Assembly: GCA_017609645.1 (NCBI GenBank)
Contig: JAFCDQ010000001.1
Location: 186,001-250,000 of the forward strand
Length of the DNA: 64,000 nt
Direction: 5' to 3'
Source: Candidatus Woesearchaeota archaeon
GTDB lineage: Archaea; Nanobdellota; Nanobdellia; Woesearchaeales; ARS49
Below the pieces are notes generated by a model that was not told where the DNA came from, ran no database searches, and saw only the letters and a program-made list of their open reading frames with translations. This document shows, piece after piece, positions 26,001 to 33,032 of this stretch (its first letter is position 1; each line of letters begins with the position of its first letter). The translations under genes and the position numbers were made by a program.

Positions 26001-27315
26001 TTTTTTTCTGTTTTTCATTTATCTTATATGCTTTATGCTTGAACACAGCATAATTAACAGGATTCTTAACTTTTTTGCAAAAATTATCAGGATTACAAAT
26101 TTGCATGTCCTGCATATAAGACTTATTATCGCAATTAGGAGGAAGAACTGCTTCTTTATTCTTTTTATGATTTAACTGGCCTCTCAAAATTGTTTCTCTC
26201 AAAGGCTCTTCATTCTTCTTATTCCATTCTAACAACAAATTTTCTATCTCATTATGAGACCAGCCAATTGACGAAAGAAAATTAATTGCAATAAAAACAA
26301 AACGCTTTTTACCGTCGATTAATCCTTGAAGCCCTTTTTTAATACAAGGAGGGAAAAAATCCTCAGAAATCTTCTCAGTAATTTTCTCATAAGTTTCCTG
26401 AGAAAGTTTTGTTTTAGTCTGCGAAATAAGCTCTTTTTTTTCAACTTCTTCAGAAGCCATATCAAAAGCTTCAATAAACAATCTTCGAGCTTCACCAGGA
26501 ACTACTTTTTTTCTGTCAATAAAATCCAAATCAACTTTTACATTTTCAAACTTAGCCTGCTCTTTATTAAAATCAAGAACATCTTCGGGTTTTATCGGAA
26601 TAGATATTAATCCAGACTTTTCATTAAAAGAATAAGGCATCCTGTATAAATGACGGGATGCGATCAGAACAGTATCAACATCAACAACCTTATAAGGATC
26701 AAATTCACCTTTAGTAGTTAAATCAGCGACAGACTTATCAAGTTTTTTAGTAATTGTTGACAAGGAATAAGACTCTAACAACTTATCGGCAAGCATTAAA
26801 CGAGTTCTTTCCTGCAAAAAAGCAGCAATCTTTCTAGGACCTTCAGGAAACAAATTTTTAGTTGGTACGTTTTTTACTAATTTAGGAAAAGCCTCGAAAG
26901 GAATACTAATATGAAAACCATGATTACCAGAAAATTTCACTGCAAAACTCTTGATACCATAATAATTCAAAGCTTCTATTAATACATGCGCAGTAATTTG
27001 AGAAAATTCCAAAACCGGGCAGTCAAGATCAAGGATAAGATCCCAACCGATTCTCAAATTATTCAATTCTTTTTGACGCATACCTGTAACAATATGCATA
27101 GGATTATCCCATAATTCTTCAGAACAATGAAAAGAAGTAGCACCTTGTTTTGCTAATTCCAAAACATCTTTAGGATGTTTAATTACATCTGGACGTTTGC
27201 CAAAGCCTTTATCTCCATATAAAACAGCAATCTCTTTATCATGCGCAGCTTTAACTATAGCGTCCTGTACATCACGTCTTTTATACCATTTTAAACGCAT
27301 ACTAGTAGATACCAT
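25990..27315 (-). CDS. priS: Fused DNA primase (PriS catalytic domain + PriL iron-sulphur domain)
   Basis: 441 aa single-chain primase. PriS part: metal-binding LILDLDCP (about residue 93-100), the SGNHGFHISIP signature (about 126-136) and the third acidic region VVDVDTVLIASRHLYRMPYS (about 205-225). From about residue 315 a PriL-type C-terminal domain follows, with cysteines in PPCIKKGL, NCDNKS, QICNPDNFC positioned for a 4Fe-4S cluster. Fused monomeric primases are known from Nanoarchaeum and other DPANN; most archaea have separate PriS and PriL. TATA box at 27341-27348 gives a nearly leaderless start at 27315. Confidence 0.92.
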   Translation of the reverse strand: MVSTSMRLKWYKRRDVQDAIVKAAHDKEIAVLYGDKGFGKRPDVIKHPKDVLELAKQGATSFHCSEELWDNPMHIVTGMRQKELNNLRIGWDLILDLDCPVLEFSQITAHVLIEALNYYGIKSFAVKFSGNHGFHISIPFEAFPKLVKNVPTKNLFPEGPRKIAAFLQERTRLMLADKLLESYSLSTITKKLDKSVADLTTKGEFDPYKVVDVDTVLIASRHLYRMPYSFNEKSGLISIPIKPEDVLDFNKEQAKFENVKVDLDFIDRKKVVPGEARRLFIEAFDMASEEVEKKELISQTKTKLSQETYEKITEKISEDFFPPCIKKGLQGLIDGKKRFVFIAINFLSSIGWSHNEIENLLLEWNKKNEEPLRETILRGQLNHKKNKEAVLPPNCDNKSYMQDMQICNPDNFCKKVKNPVNYAVFKHKAYKINEKQKKNEN

Positions 27316-27378
27316 CCCAAAAACCTGCGAGAAAGAATTATTTATATACTTTCTGTGTATATATGTCTAGTGAATATA

Positions 27379-27461
27379 GTTTAAATATAGGCACAAGGTG
27401 CGTATTATGTCGTAGAGTTTAATTAAAATATAGTGAGCAAGGCTCAGTATTATATTGAGAG
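27379..27461 (+). repeat. Hairpin-module repeat array A (two units) upstream of SemiSWEET
   Basis: Two copies of a module: AT-rich lead GTTTAA(TTAAA)ATATAG, a short perfect hairpin with AAG loop, and a tail GTATTATGTCGTAGAG. Unit A1 (27379-27416) has stem GCAC/GTGC; unit A2 (27417-27461) has TGAGC/GCTCA and a degenerate tail. Same family as array B at 28544-28787. Confidence 0.75.
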
Positions 27462-27468
27462 AAAGAAA

Positions 27469-27723
27469 ATGATTGGGGTGGATGTCTTTGGATATTTGGC
27501 AGGAGTTATTGTAGCTATATCTTTAATTCCCCAAGTAATGAAATCTTGGAAAACAAAATCTACTAAAGACATTTCTCTTTTATGGACTTCAATATACATT
27601 TTCGGTCTTTTAATTTGGTACCCCTATGCATTTGGTGTAACAAGTTGGCCTTTAATAATTACAGTAAGTATAGAAATTGCGTTAGCAATAACTTTACTTA
27701 TTCTAAAGATACTTTATAAATAA
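27469..27723 (+). CDS. SemiSWEET / PQ-loop small transporter
   Basis: 84 aa from the ATG at 27469; a GTG at 27433 opens the frame earlier but lies inside a repeat module. Three membrane helices with the PQ motif SLIPQVMKSWKTKST after helix 1, characteristic of SemiSWEETs, which dimerise to move sugars across the membrane. A GAGAG stretch about 8 nt upstream may serve as ribosome site. Lies between the divergent primase gene and the convergent 27816-28367 gene. The substrate is not predictable from sequence. Confidence 0.85.
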   Translation: MIGVDVFGYLAGVIVAISLIPQVMKSWKTKSTKDISLLWTSIYIFGLLIWYPYAFGVTSWPLIITVSIEIALAITLLILKILYK

Positions 27724-27771
27724 GCCAAAAATCTAATTTTGCTTAATTTATGTTCGGCTCGAGTCTAATGA

Positions 27772-27784
27772 GGCGCGCAGCGCC
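27772..27784. repeat. GC-rich triloop hairpin
   Basis: GGCGC-GCA-GCGCC, a perfect 5-bp stem standing out in AT-rich DNA between convergent genes. Possibly a terminator or an insertion scar; no T-run follows. Confidence 0.4.
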
Positions 27785-27800
27785 CGAAGTGAGCGCAGAG

Positions 27801-28437
27801 TTTAAATTTTGGCCGTTAAAAGCATAAATTATCGAGAACATATCTTACTTTTTCTTTTGCGATATATCTAAGAATTGCAGGATTTATTATTTCAATTGTT
27901 TTTTGCAGTCTACTTGAAGTTGGAGTAATTTCTTGTTTATCTGATATTTTGCCATCAAAAATATATGCTTTCCATCCGAATGCTTCATAGAATTGTTTTA
28001 TTGTTTTAGCTGCATCTTTTATTTGAGAATTTCCTTCCAATTGAACAATGTCTAAATCAGGAAGAAGCAATTCGGAATCAGATTCAGGATTAAATAAATA
28101 ACTAGAAGATTGAAAATTTCGGTGCACATTTCCAACTCGAATCATAGGTTGTTGCGCAAATAATGTGAGTAATAAAGACCTTCCATTTTTACTCCCGACG
28201 TTAGAGTCATAATCTGGAGTTTCAACAAAAGGCATATATTTTTCATCAAAAGAAATTAATTTATCATAATCTTCAATAGCCATTTTAGTGTAATCCCTAG
28301 CAACATCTTGTTCTAGTTTGCCTCTATAAACTTGTTGCGGATTGCAAAAAACAATTAATTCAGACATATTTATAGTCACTACAAGGTAGTATATAAATCT
28401 TTCGCAAAAGAAAAGATGTTCTAGGCCAAAATTTTAA
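27801..28437. repeat. Imperfect inverted repeats bracketing the 27816-28367 gene
   Basis: The left arm (27801-27862) and the reverse complement of the right arm (28402-28437) share, in order, TTTAAATTTTGGCC (13/14), AGAACAT and TTCTTTTGCGA, with about 20 extra bases inside the left arm. The left arm contains the 3' end of the gene; the right arm lies upstream of its promoter and reads FAKEK on the plus strand, like the IAKEK near the protein's C-terminus. It may be a remnant of an inverted duplicate or an element end. Confidence 0.5.
27816..28367 (-). CDS. Unrecognised protein in the repeat-rich island
   Basis: 183 aa from the ATG at 28367 (SELIVFCNPQQVYRGKL); a GTG at 28379 is the alternative. 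A TATA box (28391-28399) centred 28 nt upstream supports a leaderless start. No membrane segment, signal peptide or known motif. The middle is rich in acidic and hydrophobic strands (PDLDIVQLEG) and the C-terminal third is helical. Flanked by inverted repeats and hairpin arrays, so it could be an accessory or mobile gene. No function assigned. Confidence 0.6.
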   Translation of the reverse strand: MSELIVFCNPQQVYRGKLEQDVARDYTKMAIEDYDKLISFDEKYMPFVETPDYDSNVGSKNGRSLLLTLFAQQPMIRVGNVHRNFQSSSYLFNPESDSELLLPDLDIVQLEGNSQIKDAAKTIKQFYEAFGWKAYIFDGKISDKQEITPTSSRLQKTIEIINPAILRYIAKEKVRYVLDNLCF

Positions 28438-28442
28438 TTGAA

Positions 28443-28531
28443 CCTAACTCCCATTCCATTCTTTTCTGAACTGCTTTTAAAGCAAATCTTTGATTTGCGT
28501 TTGTGAAGGGGAATGCATTATGGAGTCTAGG
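28443..28531. other. Long imperfect hairpin, candidate structured RNA or element end
   Basis: An 89-nt segment that folds back on itself: CCTAACTCC (28443-28451) with GGAGT-c-TAGG (28522-28531), CATTCC (28452-28457) with GGAATG (28510-28515), a weaker inner stem, and a terminal perfect hairpin GCAAATC-TTT-GATTTGC (28482-28498). No ORF of note inside. Lies in the 430-nt gap before the TOPRIM gene. Could be a non-coding RNA or a cruciform recombination site. Confidence 0.45.
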
Positions 28532-28543
28532 TAATATCCTCCT

Positions 28544-28787
28544 GTTTAGTTAAAATATAGTGAGCAAAGCTCAGTATTAATGTCGCAGAGTAAATACATC
28601 AACATTATTAATTCCTGAGTGTAGCTCAGGTCTTTAGTTCCTCCACGCAGTGGTGGTTTAAGAGTTTTTAACACCATTGCCAAAAGTAATATTAATGTCG
28701 CTTAGTTTAGTTAAGAAATAGTGCCCAATAGGTAGTATTTAATGTCGTCGAGTTTAATTAAAATATAGGTGCCAAGGGCACGTATTT
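28544..28787 (+). repeat. Hairpin-module repeat array B (three clear units plus degenerate ones) upstream of TOPRIM
   Basis: Units at 28544-28590, 28705-28751 and 28752-28787 have the lead GTTTARTTAAAATATAG (or close) and a tail like GTATTAATGTCGCAGAG, separated by a hairpin that differs between units: TGAGC-AAA-GCTCA, an imperfect TGCC-CAATA-GGTA, and GTGCC-AAG-GGCAC. Between them, 28591-28704 holds perfect CCTGAG-TGTAG-CTCAGG (28614-28630), nearly perfect CCTCCAC-GCA-GTGGTGG (28640-28656), and a further lead/tail pair (28656-28704). Period about 47-49 nt. The last unit runs into the TOPRIM start. Confidence 0.75.
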
Positions 28788-28798
28788 ATTATGGATTA

Positions 28799-29164
28799 AT
28801 GGATGAAATAACTCAATTAACTGGATTTTTAGAAGAAATCGCTGAATCTAATATATTAGTAATAGTAGAAGGAAATAAAGACAAGAATGCACTTGCTAAA
28901 TTCGGAATAACCAATGTGATTACATTAAAACAGGCATTATACAAAGTTATTGAGTTTGTTTCAGAGCATTATAAGAAATGTATTGTGCTGACTGATTTAG
29001 ATAAAGAAGGAAAACAATTATATTCTAGACTAAGTAAAAAATTAAGACAAAGAAGAGTTAAAGTTGATGATTCTTTTAGGAATTTCTTATTCAAAGAAAC
29101 ACAGTTAAGACAAATAGAAGGAATATGGAGATATGTGCAGAGAAGAGAAAACCAAAATCCTTAA
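28799..29164 (+). CDS. TOPRIM-domain protein
   Basis: 121 aa from the ATG at 28799; a GTG at 28769 is part of a repeat hairpin. TOPRIM fold: ILVIVEGNKDKNAL (glutamate) and CIVLTDLDKEGKQLYSRL (DxD), as in small archaeal TOPRIM proteins (UPF0292-like). These can be nucleases or primase-like; the exact reaction is unknown. The AT-rich lead of the last repeat unit (TTAAAATATAG) lies 31-40 nt before the ATG and could be its TATA box, putting the hairpin between promoter and start site. Confidence 0.8.
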   Translation: MDEITQLTGFLEEIAESNILVIVEGNKDKNALAKFGITNVITLKQALYKVIEFVSEHYKKCIVLTDLDKEGKQLYSRLSKKLRQRRVKVDDSFRNFLFKETQLRQIEGIWRYVQRRENQNP

Positions 29165-29190
29165 ATATAAACTACAGAATATAGTTTAAT

Positions 29191-30042
29191 ATGGGTATAC
29201 AAAATCAAATCAAAACAGTTGTATTGCTTGGACTGCTAACTGGATTATTACTAGGAGTAGGCTATATAATAGGCGGGCCAAGTGGATTAACAATAGGACT
29301 AATATTTGCATTAAGTATTAATTTCGTAACATATTGGTTTAGCGATAAAATAGTTCTAGGAATGTATAAAGCAAAAATAGCAAAGAAAAAAGAATATCCT
29401 GAATTACATTCTATTATTGAAGATTTATGCAAACAAGCTAACTTGCCAAAACCAAAAATCTATATCATGCACTCTGAAAATCCAAATGCATTTGCAACCG
29501 GAAGAAATCCAAAAAATGCAGCTGTCGCTGTGACCACTGCAACATTAAATTTGCTTGATAAAAATGAATTAACAGGAGTATTGGCGCATGAATTAAGCCA
29601 TATCAAAAATAGAGATACATTAATTACAACAATTGCCGCAACAATAGCAGGAGTAATTTCATATGTAGCATTCATGGCAAGATTTGCAGCAATCTTCGGA
29701 GGAGGAAGAAATAGTGAAGGGGCAGGAAATATTCTAAGTTTACTAGTATTAGCAATACTAACTCCAATAATAGCAGCATTACTTCAATTAGCATTAAGCA
29801 GAAGTCGTGAGTATTTAGCAGACGAAAAAGGAGCTCGTATAAGCAAACATCCATTAGCATTAGCAAGTGCATTACAGAAATTAGAAAAAGCAGCAAAGAT
29901 AAAACCAATGAAAAAAGGAAATCCTGCAACAAGCAGCTTATTTATCGTGAATCCATTTTCAGCACGAGGAGTTGCAACATTATTCTCAACACATCCTCCA
30001 ATATCATTAAGAGTCAAGAAATTACAAGAAATGAAAATTTAA
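29191..30042 (+). CDS. htpX: HtpX-family membrane zinc metalloprotease
   Basis: 283 aa. Two N-terminal membrane segments, the zinc site HELSH (about residue 132-136) and a third ligand in SRSREYLADE, with membrane segments at about 148-170 and 180-205. Family M48B proteases clear misfolded membrane proteins. Leaderless start: TATA TTAAATATAA at 29161-29170. Its stop overlaps the convergent hef gene by 4 nt. Confidence 0.93.
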   Translation: MGIQNQIKTVVLLGLLTGLLLGVGYIIGGPSGLTIGLIFALSINFVTYWFSDKIVLGMYKAKIAKKKEYPELHSIIEDLCKQANLPKPKIYIMHSENPNAFATGRNPKNAAVAVTTATLNLLDKNELTGVLAHELSHIKNRDTLITTIAATIAGVISYVAFMARFAAIFGGGRNSEGAGNILSLLVLAILTPIIAALLQLALSRSREYLADEKGARISKHPLALASALQKLEKAAKIKPMKKGNPATSSLFIVNPFSARGVATLFSTHPPISLRVKKLQEMKI

Positions 30043-32225
30043 TCTTTTTCATAACTTTTCTCAATTAAATTCTTAATGTTCTTAATTGTCTTATCACCAA
30101 TACCTTTTACTTTCTTTAAATCATCGTCGCTGGCTGTAAAAACTGCTTTAACACTGCCAAGTTTTTCTAGAAGTTCTTTAGCAAGCTGCGGACCAATGCC
30201 TGGCAAAGAACTAACAATAAACTCCTGCATTTCTGCTGTGGAGTGAGGCTTAGTAAAATGAATATTAAAATCAGAATCTTTGTTTTGCTCACGCTTAGCA
30301 ATACTGATTAATGTGGCAGCAGTATCTTCAGAATTTTTCGTGCGTAAAATAGGGATACCATAACCCACTGCTAATGTAGCAAGCATTCCACGGATAGCAT
30401 TAGGATGAACATTTCTTACTGTAAACAAATCTTCTTCACCTTCTATTATAAATAAAGGTTTTTCAAATTTCTGCTTTAACTTATTAGCCTGTTCAAGAAG
30501 CCTTCCATCAATAATACTTGTCACAAAATCATTAACAGTCTTAAACTCAACACCACAACTATGACTAAGAATGAAATCAGCACTCTCTAACATCTCAAGT
30601 TTAAGATTTGCGCCAGTATTAATTAAATTTTTAACCACACCAGAACCTTTCTCACGATAATCAGCAAGAATCAAAATTTTTTTATCAATATCTTTCAAAC
30701 TTTTTTGCACAACAGGACGCTTTAAAGCAAAATGCCGCTTTAAAGTATAAAGAATATTATTCATTTTTCTTTCTTTGTATTTAGCAACATAACTATAAGC
30801 CTCATCACGTGTTCCTTTTGTTACAAGAACAAAAATATTGCCTTTATCATGCCTGCCAGTGCGACCTCGACGCTGAATTGTGCGAATTGCACTAGGAATA
30901 GGCTCGAAAAAGATCACATTATCAACAGCAGGAATATCTAGACCTTCTTCAGCGACACTGGTAGCAATCAAACAATTATACTCACCATCTCTGAATAAGT
31001 CAAGAACTTCTTTTTGTTCTTTTTGCGAGAGACCAGTTCCATTTTTTTTAGCCTGGCCCACAAAAACAACACTTCTGCAATCTTTTATAGACTCAACACT
31101 TTCCTTAAGTTTAACAGCAGTATCACGAAACTGAGTAAAAATAATAACTTTCGCCAATAAATTTTCATCAAAAATATTTTTTACTTTTTCAATCAAAACA
31201 TTTATCTTAGGGTGTTCCACTCCTTTTTTAGCTAATTCTGCAGCTAAATGATGCGCTGCCTTAAAATTAGAATCAACAACCAAATTCTTTACAGCTTTGA
31301 CACTAGACGTGGCAGCATCTGCAAAAAACCTATCAAAATAACGATTTGCTGCACTTAAACTTTGAGTCTCTACAAGTTCTTGAGCATGCTGTATTTTCAT
31401 TATTTCTGCAAGAACACTTAGTCCGCGAAAAACTTCAATAGATTTTTCACCTTTTGCCATAAGCATTCTCAATCTCACTTGCTGACCAAGCAAATCTTTT
31501 TTTGTTGAAACTCTTTTTATTCCAAGAGAATTTAATTTTAAAAATCTGTCTTTAGCGCATTTTTCTAAAAAATGTTTAATTTTTACCAGTTCAGAACTTA
31601 ATTTCATCTTAATCTGCTTAAACTCAGTTTCTTGCACATATTCCACAACATCTTTATCATCATCTGTACGAATCTCAACCCCTTCAATAAACAAATTATT
31701 ACAAACATCTTCAATTGTTTCAACTTCACTTCCAGGGGAAGCAGTAAGAGCAAGAATTCTAGGAAATTTCGCCTGCTTCATATATTGTTTAGCGATAAAC
31801 ACATAACTATAATCACCAACAGCACGATGAGCTTCATCAAAAACAAACAAGCTAACATCAGCAAGATAAATATTACCATTAATTAAATCATTTTCCAAAC
31901 CTTGAGGCGTCGAGAAAATTATTTTTGTTTTTATCCATAATAAAGCACGCTTAGCAGGTGTAATCTCTCCTGTGAAAACCTGCATCTGGCTTTCAGGAAG
32001 CTCAAGATGTTTTAGAAACGTAGTTTTATGCTGCTCAACAAGAGGCTTAGTTGGGGCAAGAAAAACGATTTTTGAATTGGGGAAGTTCTTCAGGCGCTGG
32101 ATTGCTAAAAGCAGTGCGATTCCAGTTTTGCCAAGACCTGTTGGCAGGACAACTAAAGAATTCTTCAAAGAGCAAGTCCCAAGAATAGTCTCCTGATATA
32201 ATCTGGGCGTGAAATTTTTGAGCAT
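30039..32225 (-). CDS. hef: Hef-type helicase-nuclease (FANCM/XPF family)
   Basis: 728 aa, stalled-fork and branched-DNA processing enzyme. Helicase: LPTGLGKT (about 26-33), DEAH box VFDEAHRA (about 128-135), motif VI RRGRTGR (about 450). The C-terminal XPF-like nuclease (about 525-650) has NVHPNAIRG and SIIDGRL. Two HhH motifs end the protein (LPGIGPQLAKELLEKLG, KVKGIGDKTIKNIKNL). The canonical nuclease motif GDx(n)ERKxxxD reads ADF...VEFKxVND here: the acidic residues and lysine remain, but Gly and Arg are changed. The first 179 nt are overlapped by the upstream winged-helix ORF in another frame. Confidence 0.93.
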   Translation of the reverse strand: MLKNFTPRLYQETILGTCSLKNSLVVLPTGLGKTGIALLLAIQRLKNFPNSKIVFLAPTKPLVEQHKTTFLKHLELPESQMQVFTGEITPAKRALLWIKTKIIFSTPQGLENDLINGNIYLADVSLFVFDEAHRAVGDYSYVFIAKQYMKQAKFPRILALTASPGSEVETIEDVCNNLFIEGVEIRTDDDKDVVEYVQETEFKQIKMKLSSELVKIKHFLEKCAKDRFLKLNSLGIKRVSTKKDLLGQQVRLRMLMAKGEKSIEVFRGLSVLAEIMKIQHAQELVETQSLSAANRYFDRFFADAATSSVKAVKNLVVDSNFKAAHHLAAELAKKGVEHPKINVLIEKVKNIFDENLLAKVIIFTQFRDTAVKLKESVESIKDCRSVVFVGQAKKNGTGLSQKEQKEVLDLFRDGEYNCLIATSVAEEGLDIPAVDNVIFFEPIPSAIRTIQRRGRTGRHDKGNIFVLVTKGTRDEAYSYVAKYKERKMNNILYTLKRHFALKRPVVQKSLKDIDKKILILADYREKGSGVVKNLINTGANLKLEMLESADFILSHSCGVEFKTVNDFVTSIIDGRLLEQANKLKQKFEKPLFIIEGEEDLFTVRNVHPNAIRGMLATLAVGYGIPILRTKNSEDTAATLISIAKREQNKDSDFNIHFTKPHSTAEMQEFIVSSLPGIGPQLAKELLEKLGSVKAVFTASDDDLKKVKGIGDKTIKNIKNLIEKSYEKD

Positions 32226-32637
32226 AAAAATACGATACAGTATTTTGATTTAAAAGGTTTACCTGTGAAGATGTCTTGTGGTTTGTGTAACTTAAAATCT
32301 TGTCTAAACCCATAAATATTTTGCCTTTTTTAGTTAAAGCATAAGATTTAGCCAAAGCATAATGTTGAGGGAATTCAGACTCACAATCACGACTCTGAAG
32401 AAAACCTTCATTATCTAGCCTTCTTAAAATATTATCAACTTGACTCGCGTTCTCATCTTCAAAAAGAGTATTGCCTATACTATTCTCAATAATAGGTGCG
32501 ATAAATGGGTCATATAATGTATAATCTGATAATGCATCAAACACAGAATAAATCTTTTTGTTTTCAGCAAAGAGATCTAAAACCTCCCAACACTCTAGAT
32601 TATCTTTCAAATATTCAAAACCATCAGCAAACTTCAT
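32047..32637 (-). CDS. Winged-helix-like protein whose frame runs 179 nt into hef
   Basis: 196 aa from the ATG at 32637; an upstream ATG at 32670 overlaps the TATA box (about 32672-32682). Residues about 80-130 look like a winged helix (VDNILRRLDNEGFLQS, then ALTKKGKIFMGLDKIL), suggesting a DNA-binding regulator. No stop occurs before hef begins, so the last about 59 codons are read in a second frame through the hef helicase region. Those residues lack family character, so the original stop may have been lost. Downstream in the TraB group. Confidence 0.55.
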   Translation of the reverse strand: MKFADGFEYLKDNLECWEVLDLFAENKKIYSVFDALSDYTLYDPFIAPIIENSIGNTLFEDENASQVDNILRRLDNEGFLQSRDCESEFPQHYALAKSYALTKKGKIFMGLDKILSYTNHKTSSQVNLLNQNTVSYFYAQKFHAQIISGDYSWDLLFEEFFSCPANRSWQNWNRTAFSNPAPEELPQFKNRFSCPN

Positions 32638-32696
32638 AATACACTCACCAACTTTGTCCAAGTCAAGCATTTGTTTAAAAAGGTATCTGAACTAAA

Positions 32697-33032
32697 TTAA
32701 TATTCAACACTGCTAATCCAACCCAGTTTATGGATATAATAACTAATAAATGCGCCTAAAAAGAAAATAATGATAATAACTTCAGTATAACCAAATAACT
32801 TGCCTAAAATAAAACCCAAAACTAAACCAACCATCACTAAAGCTAAGGCAAACCTAAAATTTTTTCTTTGTTTATACCAAAATCTTCCAAATAATAAACC
32901 AAATAAAAACATAATAATAAAAGAAACCGCCAAACTTCTCGTCGAAACGGCCACAACTGCTGCAAGAATTAGAAAAAACATCATCATATATTCAGCCCAA
33001 TTGTTAAATAAATCCAATGCCATTTTACTCAT
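32697..33032 (-). CDS. Small integral membrane protein
   Basis: 111 aa with four hydrophobic segments (residues about 16-30, 32-47, 60-78 and 82-100) and the basic loop FWYKQRKNFR in the middle. Unrecognised. Its start overlaps the S2P-like gene by 8 nt; an ATG at 33023 is the alternative. The overlap suggests it works with the upstream membrane protein. Confidence 0.65.
   Translation of the reverse strand: MSKMALDLFNNWAEYMMMFFLILAAVVAVSTRSLAVSFIIMFLFGLLFGRFWYKQRKNFRFALALVMVGLVLGFILGKLFGYTEVIIIIFFLGAFISYYIHKLGWISSVEY

Noticed and set aside
27801-28437. Insertion sequence with terminal inverted repeats
   Set aside because: The enclosed protein has no transposase motif, one arm lies within the gene, and no target-site duplication was seen. 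Kept only as an inverted repeat.
28544-28787. Possible CRISPR array in front of the TOPRIM gene
   Set aside because: The conserved parts are AT-rich flanks, the variable part is a short self-complementary hairpin rather than a spacer, spacing is irregular, and no cas gene is nearby.
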